From Falciphora oryzae (Eukaryota > Ascomycota > Sordariomycetes > Magnaporthales > Magnaporthaceae): a stretch of 20,796 bases of DNA. The stretch lies in the NCBI GenBank assembly GCA_000733355.1, contig JNVV01000066.1, forward strand, positions 29,591 through 50,386, read 5' to 3'. The notes beneath the pieces are model-generated. The model did not search any database and was not told the DNA's origin. It saw only the letters and a program-made list of their open reading frames with translations. This document shows, one piece after another, positions 1 to 8,751 of this stretch. The number at the start of each line of letters is the position of its first letter. Positions within the stretch are counted from its first letter, which is position 1. The translations under genes were made by a program, and so were the position numbers.

Positions 1-578
1 TCTTTTTAGATTGGGTAACCGGCTTGTTTAAAAGTAGGACGGCAGGTAGTCAAGTTTTTAACGCGATTTTCGTCGTCGTATACCGATTAACCAAATACAT
101 AATCCTTATCCCTATACGAACTAACACAAATATAAAACAATTCGCAAAGTTGTTTTTCGAACGTATCGAATGCGTATTCGGTACCTCCAAAAGCATTGTT
201 AGCAATCGCGATAACCACATCACTAGTAGCTTTTAAAAAAAAGTATGCAAGCACCAGATTATTAAAAAACGCATATCGACCGCTTACTATCCTTAAACGG
301 ACGGGCAAACGGAAATCCTTAACCGCGTTATTAAAAATTACTTCCGCAGCTACTGCGCCGGTTCGGAAAACTCCTAAGCATTACTGCTACTATTAGCAGC
401 TTACGCTTACAATAACAGCAGGAATTTTACTACAAAGCATTCGCCGTTTTATTTCCTATACGGATCGGATTGCGAAATGCGGATTAATATCGCGGACAAT
501 ATCCTTAAAGGGAAGGTACCCGCAGCAAAAAACCGCATCGAACGATTTTATACATTACGTAAAAAGTTTAAAAAAACG
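1..578 (+). pseudogene. Ty3/gypsy integrase fragment (catalytic core), broken
   Basis: Integrase normally inserts retroelement cDNA into chromosomes. Read on the + strand, this piece matches the integrase of the complete element on the - strand at about 9812-9235: the stretch from DWVTGL through RLTKY, FFERIECVFGTSKSIVS and SPFYFLYGSDCEMRINIAD to KNRIER is shared. The first catalytic Asp lies at the window's left edge (DWVTG), and the second in the VSNRDNHITS block. In-frame TAA/TAG codons interrupt it near 233, 289 and 395, all explicable as CAA/CAG/TGG changed by C:G to T:A transitions. It is therefore a decayed member of the same family, running off the left end of the window. It stops at 579 because element A inserted at a TA; a further 8 bp of it reappear at 2737-2744. 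Identification is from motif order and direct comparison with the other copy in this window. Confidence 0.85.
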
Positions 579-581
579 TTA

Positions 582-625
582 ACGTGGTTCATAAGCGAGC
601 GGCACACATAAGCGAGCGGCACACC
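582..625 (+). repeat. Left TIR of element A with two 17-bp boxes
   Basis: Tip ACGTGGTTC (582-590), then ATAAGCGAGCGGCACAC twice head to tail (591-607 and 608-624), then C. The inverted copy is at 2691-2734. Paired 17-bp boxes are probable transposase-binding sites (inference). CENP-B, a domesticated pogo transposase, also binds a 17-bp box (established). Confidence 0.85.
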
Positions 626-679
626 AAACGCGTCGACGCGACACACAATTTCTCGCGATCAATGCCTTCACCCACGAAC

Positions 680-2627
680 ATGGCAGAACAAAACAAAGAA
701 AGCCGGATGATCCTTGCTCTTCAAGCTTTGCAAAAAAACCCAAATCTAAGCATCCGGAGCGCTGCAAAGCTTTACGACGTCGCGTTTGGCAGTCTCGCGT
801 ATCGGAAGCGCGGCCGACCTGCTCGACGCGACACAATGCCCAAATCACGGAAATTGACGGAATCCGAAGAGGAGGCGCTTGTCAAGTACATACTCGAGCT
901 TGATTCCCGCGCATTTCCTCCCCGGCCTTTTGGTGTTAAAGATATAGCTAACCGACTGCTCGCCGAACGCGACGCGCGCGCCGTCGGCAAATGCTGGGTC
1001 GCGAACTTCGTCAAGCGCCGCGCGGAGCTCGGCACGCGTTGGATTCGAAAGTACGATTACCAAAGGGCCAAATGCGAAGATCCCAAGCTCGTTTCTGCGT
1101 GGTTCGACCTCGTACGAAACACTGTGGCCAAATACGGCATCCTAAATGACGACATCTACAACTTCGACGAAACCGGCTTCCTTATAGGCATAATCGCGGC
1201 CGTTATGGTTATTACAACATCGGAAGGCCGTAGTAAAGCAAAGCTGGTCCAACCTGGCAATCGGGAATGGGCTACAATTATTTAAGGGGTTAATTGTTGC
1301 GGTTGGGCGATCCCCCCTTTCATCATCGTCAAAAGGCAGTACCACCTAGCCAATTGGTATTCGGAAACCGACCTTCCACGCAATTGGGTCATCGCAACAA
1401 GCGCTAATAGGTGGACTACGAACGAGCTCGGTTTGGAATAGATCCAGCATTTCGACAAACATACTGTATCGCGCACGAAAGGCACACATCGTTTGTTAGT
1501 GCTAAACGGCCACGAAAGCTACCATTCGACGGATTTTAAGCTTTATTGCCAGGAACACAATATCATTACGCTTTGCATGCTTTCGCATTCGTCTCACTTC
1601 CTTTAACCATTTAATGTTAAGTGCTTTAGCCCGTTGAAAAAAGCGTACGGTCGACAAATCGAAAACCTGATGAGGTCGCACGTTAACCACGTGACTAAGG
1701 TCGAGTTCCTTTCGGCGTTTAAAGCGGCATTTTTAGGCTCTATAACCGAGGGAAACATCCGAGGAGGCTTCCGAGGGGCTGGCTTTGCTTTTTTTAATCC
1801 GGATTCGGTTTTAGAAAAGCTGGATGTGAGGTTACGGACTTCAACTTCCCCGAGGACGCTTTTGAATGACCCCGAACTTTGGACCTCCAAAACGCCCCGG
1901 ACGGCCAAGGAAGCAACTTCGCAATCCGAACACATCAAAACTCGGATCTCCAATCACTAAGGCAGCTTTCCGACATCCATGCTAGCGGCTGTGGACCAAT
2001 TTGCGAAAGGGGCTAGGGCAATTATGCATCGGGTTAACCTTTTGGAGGAAGAGTGCTTTAAGCTACGAAGGGCGAACGAAGCACTAAGCAAACGCCGGAG
2101 GGCTAAAAAAACACGTATCCGATTTGGAGGGTTACTTACCATCGACGAGGTATGTAACAAGGGGTCAAAGACGGCTTGGAGAAAGAATCTCTAGATTGCA
2201 GATAATCTTTCTATGGGCTCAAGAGATGCTTGAGGAGGAAGGAATCTTTCGTGAAGGACATAGGAGATGGCAGGGTTTATATAGACCCTTTGTGATCCGT
2301 GCGAAGTATCGAGTACATGATTCACACTGCCTTCCGACCTTCACCGCTTGGCCTTAGGTCCGTTGACCGCCTATGCGGGTCTCCGTGAGGCCGACTCGTG
2401 ATGCCGACTAGTTGGGTCCACGGGTTTTTCCGTGTGACAAGGTACGAAATGTTTTAAACCAGCAGGAGCTGGATGGATAGCTATAGCAAGAAATGCGCGA
2501 CCATAGGGGTTAGGAAAGGAGGGCGACGACGATTCGTCGGCGATGTGGCACTTGCGGTAAGACCGGACACAATGCGCGCATTTGTTAGGAAAAAGTAGAA
2601 ATGTCCGATATATACAGTTTTAAATAG
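680..2627 (+). pseudogene. Pogo/Fot1 transposase of element A, broken by stops and a solo LTR
   Basis: A DDE transposase that would bind the TIRs and cut and join the element. ATG 680 is preferred because it aligns with the start in element D; the frame is open upstream into the TIR from 584, but that is not conserved in D. Order: psq-type HTH (about residues 10-45), CENP-B-type HTH (about 60-125), DDE domain, a basic coiled stretch, and a C-terminal CX2CX4HX4C zinc knuckle (2544 onward). Catalytic Asp 1 is present (IYNFDETGF, codon 1166). Asp 2 is Asn (VLNGHES, codon 1505) and Asp 3 is Asn (codon 1613). In-frame stops lie at 1283, 1439, 1604, 1958, 2478, 2484, 2511 and 2586. The LTR plus duplication adds 292 bp, so the frame moves from phase 2 to phase 0, and the zinc knuckle is indeed read in phase 0. 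The probable natural stop is TAG at 2625, a position shared with D. Confidence 0.88.
2153..2439 (+). mobile_element. Solo LTR (287 bp) inside transposase A
   Basis: Begins TGTAACA and ends TGTGACA (TG...CA, short imperfect inverted ends), flanked by a 5-bp direct repeat aggta (2148-2152 and 2440-2444). Comparison with the uninterrupted transposase of element D shows exactly this stretch as extra. A TATA-like word (tttatatag, about 2276-2284) suggests + orientation, weakly. No internal retroelement sequence remains, as expected after LTR-LTR recombination. It resembles neither the 504-bp LTRs nor the LTR at 16705 by eye, so the parent family is outside the window. Confidence 0.85.
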
Positions 2628-2690
2628 TTTGAATGAATTGCTAGCGTTATTGGGTTGGCATGCGCGTTAATTGACCGGAGGTTGGGTGTA

Positions 2691-2734
2691 GGTGTGCCGC
2701 TCGCTTATGTGTGCCGCTCGCTTATGAACTACGT
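2691..2734 (-). repeat. Right TIR of element A
   Basis: Reverse complement of 582-625 with a single transition in the 9-bp tip (ACGTAGTTC instead of ACGTGGTTC). Both 17-bp boxes are intact. Confidence 0.85.
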
Positions 2735-2744
2735 TACTGCAAGC

Positions 2745-2960
2745 TAGGGTTCGGAAAAAAGTCAAAAGTCATAAGTCAAAGTCATGACTTTTTTAGTCAA
2801 GTCAGTCAAAGTCACCAGGGTGACTTGACTTTAACTTTTTGTAAATAACTTGTAACTGACTTAAATGACTTAAAAAGTCACCAAAAAGTCATTTAATGCA
2901 TAAATTTGCATAAATTTAGTACTAAAGATGCATATAAAAAAGGGTTTTCTTTATTAAAAA
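2745..2960 (+). mobile_element. Probable hAT-type element terminus with AGTCA subterminal repeats
   Basis: Immediately after the 8-bp remnant of the integrase (2737-2744), homology to the gypsy copy stops and the sequence begins TAGGGTTCGGAAAAAAGTC. A TAGGG/CAGGG start and 8-bp target duplications are typical of hAT elements. The next about 140 bp hold roughly fourteen AGTCA or TGACT words in both orientations (2758-2895), the kind of subterminal motif cluster that hAT transposases bind. The matching other end and second copy of ctgcaagc were not found in the window, so it is either truncated or extends under the younger insertions that follow. No coding sequence is seen. The class assignment is inference from the end sequence and repeat cluster. 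Confidence 0.5.
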
Positions 2961-3075
2961 TGTCACGGGACAAGACCAAGGTTGTACCACGTGCACCACG
3001 AAGGCAAAAGAGGAACGTTGTTGTAGCTGGAACTACAACCGTGCGAGGTCCTTATCAAAGGATCGCACCGTGACA
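2961..3075. mobile_element. 115-bp TG...CA element, candidate very short solo LTR
   Basis: Begins TGTCACGG and ends with its exact inverse, CCGTGACA, with aaaaa on each side (2956-2960, 3076-3080). TG...CA ends plus a 5-bp flanking repeat are what a solo LTR leaves, though an A5 duplication inside A-rich DNA is weak evidence. Internal short hairpins are visible (GTTGTAG/CTACAAC; GTGCGA...TCGCAC). It could instead be a small non-autonomous DNA element with 8-bp inverted ends. Confidence 0.5.
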
Positions 3076-3081
3076 AAAAAG

Positions 3082-3584
3082 GCTAATAAAAATGCTAATA
3101 AAAATGCTAATAAAATACTAACGTGGTTTACAAGCGAGCGAGACACACAAGCGAGCGAGACACTTCAAAATCCCATATTAAACGCCGTTTTCGACATCCT
3201 TGCTAACTCGCTCAATTCTTAACCAAATTTGATAAAATTTTAAATGCGAGTTTATAACGACGTAGTTAAATTATTGTAATTATTTTAAATTTTATAGCGC
3301 TAAACTAAATGCGGCATTTAAAAAACATTTTTTTGCAGGGATTAAATTAGCGTACTTTTTAATACTGCATTCAGTTTAGCGCTATAAAATCTAAGATAAT
3401 TATAATAATTTAACTACGTCGTTGTAAACTCGCATCTAAAATTTTATCAAATTTGGTTAAGAATTGAGCGAGTTAGCAAGGATGTCGAAAACGGCGTTTA
3501 ATATGAGATTTTGAAGTGTCTCGCTCGCTTGTGTGTCTCGCTCGCTTGTGAACCACGTTAATAAAAATACTAGTAAAAATACAA
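3082..3584. repeat. 12-bp tandem array (gctaataaaaat) split by MITE B
   Basis: Three units at 3082-3117, then after removal of MITE B (3121-3558) two further degenerate units (about 3118-3120 joined to 3559-3584). The array restored by excision, ctaataaaaata, confirms the TA target duplication of MITE B. Confidence 0.7.
3121..3558. mobile_element. Foldback MITE B, pogo/Fot1-like ends
   Basis: 438 bp with no coding capacity. TA duplications lie at 3119-3120 and 3559-3560. Ends: tip ACGTGGTTT/ACGTGGTTC, then two 17-bp boxes ACAAGCGAGCGAGACAC (3130-3146, 3147-3163). The whole element is a palindrome: arms of about 205 bp (3121-3325 and 3354-3558) around a 28-bp centre. About ten mismatches between the arms are all transitions. 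A transposase recognising these boxes must be supplied from elsewhere, because the box word differs from both A and D. Confidence 0.88.
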
Positions 3585-3602
3585 TTAAATTTTTTTTTAT
3601 TA

Positions 3603-4022
3603 ACGTGGTTCATCAGTGAGTGGACTATATCAGCGAGTGGGCCACCCAGAAATACATACAAAAAATATCGGTGCACTTTAATCAATTTGCAGTGGAATTT
3701 TATAAAAATTTAACTAGTAATTATTAAAAATAATTCTTACGTAAAAATATTTTTTCCAGATTTTTATTATTACCCCTTTAAGGTAATTTACATATTGTAC
3801 ACAGTGTAATACACAGTGTTGCAAACTAGCCTAAAAGGGGTAATACTAAAATTCCGGAAAAATTAATTTTATAATTGTTATAAAGTTACGTGTAACTATT
3901 TACATTTTGGTAAAATTTAACTACAAATTAAGCGAGTTATTTAGTTGAAAAAAAACGGCGTTTAATATAAAATTTCGAACTGGCCCACTCGCTGATATGG
4001 TCCACTCACTAATGAACCACGT
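3603..4022. mobile_element. MITE C, pogo/Fot1-like ends
   Basis: 420 bp, non-coding, TA on both sides (3601-3602, 4023-4024). Tip ACGTGGTTC, then boxes ATCAGTGAGTGGACTAT (3612-3628) and ATCAGCGAGTGGGCCAC (3629-3645), with inverted counterparts at the right end. The interior is a weaker palindrome (for example attacccctttaaggtaatt near 3770 against the region near 3835). Just inside the right end it shares the 17-bp block aaaacggcgtttaatat with MITE B (3952-3968 here, 3488-3504 in B), so B and C descend from one parent. Confidence 0.85.
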
Positions 4023-4024
4023 TA

Positions 4025-4172
4025 TTTATTTTTTTAAAAAAGGATAAATATTACCTTTAAAATATAAATTAGGAAAAAGCGAGCTTGAAATCGCGCAGCC
4101 GGACAGCCCTCCGAGATAATTCAATTTTGACACCGGAATCGAACTCCTCGCACCCGACTTGACCCAGGATCG
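4025..4172 (+). other. AT-rich spacer then presumed LINE 5' untranslated region
   Basis: 4025-4080 is nearly pure A/T. From about 4081 the composition changes abruptly to mixed/GC-rich, taken as the start of the LINE 5' region. The exact LINE 5' end cannot be fixed from one copy. Confidence 0.4.
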
Positions 4173-5867
4173 ATGCCGCATCGGGCGCGCGCCGACGGCG
4201 CGGGCCTAGAATCGATAGAAGTCGATTCCGGGCTCGCGGCCAATCGACACGCCTCGACGGTGGATCCCCCCAACGCGCCTCCGGACGCGCGAGGGAATGC
4301 CGACACCGACAAAAGACCGGCGCGCGGCCGTCAGGAGGAAAAAGAAGACGAAATCATTGACAAGCTGAAGCCCCTTGTGATTAGTGGAAAGTTGCTGGAA
4401 ATCCTGCAACTAGTATCGGAATTGACGAAGCTGAAGGTCGACGCGGAAACGGCTCGCAAGCGCGACGCCACCGAGGACGGACCGGTAACCAAAGCGACAT
4501 TACAGGAATTGAAAGCAGAAATATTTACAAAGGTTAAAAATGCACTAATTGATACCAGAAAGTCCTACGCCTCTGCCCTCGCCACGGACCTACCGGCCCT
4601 AGCACCGGACGGAAACGCGCCGAACCGAACGCAATAACAGTACCCGAACACGACGCATCCCCCCCCGCGATTTATACCGTTAAAAGTCGAACGCGAAATA
4701 ATCGTGGCCGTAAAAGAAGCCCCGGAAGCAATTAAAAACCGATCGCAAATCGACACCTAACGGGCACTAAATAACCAACTCGGTACGGCGGTGCGGGTAA
4801 CGAGGCGGCTCCAAAACGGAAACGTGGTAATATGCTTTTACGCAAACGCAAACGAATACAAAAAAAGGGACGAATGGGTAAAAAAAGTGTTTGGAAACCA
4901 GGCAACGATCCGGGAACGGACATACGACGTGGTAATTAAAGGAGTAAAATAAATAACACTACCGGAAGACCCAAACCAATTTACTCGTAGCTTGAACGCC
5001 GAAAACCGAAACGCGGAGGTTAAATCGGTGCACATATAGCCAGCCCGCACCTTTTACGGATACGCTATGGTATTAGTACGAATCGGGTCCGTAGCCGCCG
5101 CGGACCAAGCTTGCAAGCAAAGACTGGTAATATAAACGGAACTATTTAAATGCGAGCCGTTTACACCAAACGCTAAAGCCACCTAGTGCTATAATTGCTA
5201 CAAATGGGGGCATTAACAAAAGTTTTGTAAAAAACCGGGCCGCTGCCCGCATTACGGAAAACCGCAACACCAAAAAAAAGAAAGTTAATGCGACGCCTAC
5301 CCCTAACATAACAAGGCTACACCCAAATGCGCAAACTGCGGCGAACCGCACCCGGCGTTTAACCGGGGCTGCGAGGTAGCGTAACGGGCGATTGGGAAAG
5401 CGAAAAAAGCATACCAGAACCGGCTAAAGAGATTTATATTGGAAGGATTAGCCCCTAAACAAATAAAAGCCACTACCACCTTCCCCATCTTCCAAACGCG
5501 TATACCTCCCGGTATCGGAAAACCACCGAACCCTAGCAAAAGGCGCAAACAAAACTCGGATATAAACAACGACTCCCCAATCCGGTCCCCCGGTCGCTAA
5601 GGACCCGGCAAACCCCGCAAAAACTCGCAGCTACCTAAGGGCCGGACCGCCACACAACCGCTACTTACAATAAACTACGCCCCCAAAGCGAGCTCCCGGC
5701 TAGCCCAACCCCCAACTACGGCAAACGAATAAATTTAAACAAAAGCAGCCGAAGGACAAAGACGAACACCGGCCCCGTTGGAGCCGCCACCCTCATCCGA
5801 ACCGCTACCGATTAGAGATAGTACAATCCCGTTTAACGCATAAAAACGCCTATTAAAATCCCTATAG
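4173..5867 (+). pseudogene. LINE ORF1, gag-like nucleic-acid binding protein, broken
   Basis: ORF1 proteins of Tad1-type LINEs bind element RNA. The frame starts at ATG 4173; 154 codons stay open to 4637, with a charged, probably helical segment (EEKEDEIIDKLKPL...). The same frame then continues with scattered TAA/TAG codons to 5865-5870, where two stops are adjacent. Cysteine knuckles lie in this frame: CYNCYKWGH...QKFC from 5187, a second degenerate CPHYGKPQH group, and CANCGEPHPAFNRGC from 5328. Length is about 565 codons. The stops are consistent with C:G to T:A changes. Downstream ORF2 begins in a different frame, at or slightly before the ORF1 end. The N-terminal region is low in recognisable motifs; identification rests on the knuckles and on ORF2. 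Confidence 0.72.
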
Positions 5868-5890
5868 TAATAACAATCTTATATTGGAAT

Positions 5891-8020
5891 ATGGGAAAAG
5901 GAAACGGAAAAGGAGATATACCGCTTTTTAGCAAAAAGGAATACGATATAATAGCTATATAAAAACCGGAGCTAAACCGGTACGGAAACCCGAAAAAACC
6001 GGCCGGATGCAATTACGAGCTGGTATACTACCAAATAGATATAAAATCGAACGCAGCACTATACGTCCACTAATAACTAAACCCGGTAACGTAAAAAAGC
6101 CGGAACGGATACGATTAGGTAGCAATTACATTACAAACCCTAATAAGGAATATCAACATCTATTTAATATATTTGCCAAACCCCCGGGCACTAGGAGAAT
6201 AGCATACCCTTTTAACCGAAATCGAAACAATACCGCTTCGGAACCACGCCGTATTAGTAAGGGATTTTAATATGCACCACCCAATATGGGATATGCACAA
6301 TCGGGAAAACGCTAGGTCCAAGCTACTATTCGCGTTAGCGCACCGGTGGCGGCTTGAATTAACAACGCTTTACGGGGAAATAATAAAAGAAAAGTTCGGC
6401 GAACGAAAAAGCATTATCGATTACGCGTAGGTATCCGATATTTTAGCTATCAAATACGAGGGTAAAAACGACGAAATAAAGGGGTCGGACCACTACTTTT
6501 AAATGATTTCAATCGATTGCAGAACGGAGCCGCTCCGTAAAAGGAGGGCAGAAAAATGGGTATGGAAAAAGGTTAATACCAACCTTAAAAACGACAAAAG
6601 AAAAGCGCTGCAACTGGCTAGATAATACATCGAAATCGAAAATATAAAAACGCTAAACGATATAAACAACCAGGTGGACACATTAATAAACCAACTAACC
6701 CAAATCGCTAACGAACTAGCACCGAAACGAAAAACCACAACAAATTTCAAGCTAGCACCGTATTAGAACTTAACGCTTACGAAACTAGCTAAAAAAACGA
6801 AACGGTACTAACGCGTATACATACGGCTAAAAATACAAAAAAGCTACGAAGAACTGAAAACAGCCGATAAAACTTTTATTAAAGAAAAAAGGAAGGCCTT
6901 TAACGCATATTAGAAGGAGTTTATTAAAGAAGCGTTAAAAAAACAGGATTTAAAGCCTGTTTTTTAAAACATCGAACGATAGGCGAAATTACGGAGCTAT
7001 AAGAAACGGAACCCAACCAGGTTACCGGACCTAAACCGGTTTAAAGAAAGAAACTAAAGGCTAGCGAATTCCTACGCTAATAAAGCTATAGTTTTAGCAG
7101 CCAAATTTTACCTTAACCCGGAAGCGGACCTAATAAACGTCGGGAACATTACGTTCGAAAATTATACCTTTACCAACCTATTCCTAATTAATTACCGAAT
7201 GGACCCTAAAGGAAACGAAGTACTAGCGGCCCTAAAAAGAACCCGGAATTGGAAAGCCCCGGGAGCGGATAACCTACCGAACGGACTATTAAAAGCGTGC
7301 GGGGAATTATGTTAGGAAGTTATATTTAAAATAGCTAACGCTAGCTTCGAACTTAAATACTTTCCAAAACGCTTCCGAAACGCACTGACGGTAATGCTCC
7401 TTAAGCCGGGGAAAAATACGGAAAATAGAAAAACAGCAAAGGGGTGGCGACCGATCGCATTCCTTTCGTTTATATCCAAAATTATAAAAGCGATCGTGGG
7501 AATACGGATCGCAACCGAGGCGGAAAAAAGAGGACTGTTGCCGGAAGGGCAAATAGGTAACAAAAGGAAACGCAGCACCGAGCTCGCTATTAAACAAATA
7601 ATAAATACCGTAATAACGGCGTAAAACTACGGCGCTACAACTTCGCTGCTATAGCTCGACCTATTAGGAGCATTCGATAACGTTAACTACACTAAACTTT
7701 TCGATATTTTACGAAAATAAAAATTCCCGCTAAAAACAGTTAGGTGGATTAAAAGCTAGCTAATAGGTAGGACGGCCCGGTTCCGGTTCGATAGAAATAC
7801 GTTTACGCCCATACAAATAATAGCAGAAGTACTACAAAGCTTACCACTTTCACCTATACTATTTATCTTATACATCGCGTCGTTTTACGACAAATTGGAA
7901 AAAATACCAAAGATAACGGTGGTCGGCTTCGCCAACGACACCAACCCTATAGCAATAGGGGGAACTACAGCGGAAACGGCCCGGCTGCTAGAACGGGCTT
8001 AGGATACGTGCCAAATATAA
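5891..8020 (+). pseudogene. LINE ORF2 (endonuclease-reverse transcriptase), 5' part, broken
   Basis: ORF2 nicks the target and copies RNA there. The phase is set by EYDIIAI (5939) and upstream LYWNMGKG; ATG 5891 is the earliest convenient start, but the true start may lie a little upstream. Endonuclease motifs: EYDIIAI (5939), RDFNMHHPIWD (about 6260), GSDH (about 6483). The reverse transcriptase begins about 7200 with TRNWKAPGADNLPNGLLK. Then come PIAFLSFISKIIKA (from about 7450), ELAIKQIINT and LDLLGAFDNVNY, and the catalytic box FANDTN (7928-7945). That box has Asn (codon 7934) where FADD is expected. Many TAA/TAG codons interrupt the frame, but no indel was detected. At 8020 it is interrupted by the gypsy element and resumes in frame at 14628. 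Confidence 0.82.
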
Positions 8021-8524
8021 TGTAACAGACTGTGGCCCCCTAAGGGAAAGGGTCACGCCTGTAGGGAAAGGGGATTTCAAAGGTTCAGCGGTTTATTAGT
8101 ACGAGGCTCGACAAGTGTATAATGATAAGAAACAAAAAAATGATTGCTTGCCTTCCAAACCCCCTTTACAGGAGGTCCTTCGGGCCCTTTTTATATACAG
8201 TCCTTCGGCTGCCGTCGGCCTGCCGTCGGCATGCCTTCTTCCCCGCGGCGCCCGTACGGGTCTGGATATGCTCCGTCCCGAATTAACGCTTCGGGGTTTA
8301 AATGTGTCATGTAGGGATCCCTCTGTACCAGTGTGTTACAACCCTTTGGATTTGACTCTCCTAAAACAGCACGTCGCATGCGCTACCCTATTGGCTGGCG
8401 GATATCGTGCTTGCGGTCGCGTTGGGTTAGCGGGTGCTAATCGCTAAAGCCGTTAGCGGGCGAGGGCGTGAGCGTGGCTGGCTGATATCGCGCCCGCGGG
8501 CGCGTTGGGTCGGCGGGTGTTACA
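8021..8524 (-). repeat. 3' LTR of the gypsy element
   Basis: TGTAACA...TGTTACA, 504 bp, paired with 14119-14622. A TATA-type word on the - strand lies at about 8197-8185 (TATATAAAAAGGG). It contains an internal duplication: about 46 bp at 8395-8440 recurs, diverged, at 8478-8523. Confidence 0.95.
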
Positions 8525-8529
8525 ATTAT

Positions 8530-8541
8530 CCCCCCTTTAAA
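8530..8541 (-). promoter_or_regulatory. Polypurine tract
   Basis: On the - strand AAAGGGGGG lies six bases before the 3' LTR. It would be the primer for second-strand DNA synthesis in gypsy elements. Confidence 0.7.
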
Positions 8542-8751
8542 AAGGCTGTCCTCGGCCTCCAACCTTCCCTTCCTTTTCCTAGTGCAACGACAAGTCTTCG
8601 TGGACTCGCAAGGGCGTTAACCGTCTTTTCCTTCGCCTAGGGGTAGGCGTTGGTTTCTAGTAAAACCCTTGGAAAAGGATAACTAATTTGGCGATCCTTA
8701 GGGGTCCTTTCCTTCACTGCTTGGCTCTACGTCCTGGAGCTCACGGATCCT

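Larger units (their letters stand above)
582..2734 (+). mobile_element. Pogo/Fot1-type (Tc1/mariner superfamily) DNA transposon A
   Basis: A cut-and-paste element of 2153 bp including a nested 287-bp LTR, so about 1.86 kb originally, the same size as element D at 18804-20665. It has 44-bp terminal inverted repeats (582-625 and 2691-2734, one mismatch), TA on both sides (580-581, 2735-2736) and one transposase gene in between. The insertion site is independently confirmed. Deleting the element plus one TA gives acgttactgcaagc, which is what the complete gypsy copy has on the - strand at 9240-9227. The transposase is inactivated by stops and by loss of two catalytic aspartates, so this copy cannot move itself. 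Confidence 0.92.
4081..8020 (+). mobile_element. Tad1-like non-LTR retrotransposon (LINE), 5' part
   Basis: Two-ORF LINE: ORF1 with cysteine knuckles, then ORF2 with an apurinic-type endonuclease followed by reverse transcriptase. This architecture and the fungal context point to the Tad1 clade. It is split at 8020 by a complete gypsy element and resumes at 14628. Start and end are approximate; no clear poly(A) tail or target duplication was found. Dense TAA/TAG codons show it is dead. Confidence 0.82.

Noticed and set aside
584..679. Extension of transposase A upstream to ATG 584
   Set aside because: It reads through the terminal inverted repeat, is not conserved in element D, and ATG 680 aligns with D's start.
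3082..3600. CRISPR-like or satellite array
   Set aside because: Only a few short degenerate 12-bp AT units without spacers, in a fungal repeat context.
6007..6270. 87-codon + strand frame
   Set aside because: It is out of phase with the LINE endonuclease motifs on both sides, so a shadow.
8115..8640. Open frames of 60-110 codons within the LTRs (also 14246-14569)
   Set aside because: They lie in LTR sequence opposite to the element's direction, appear in both LTRs by duplication, and have no protein features.
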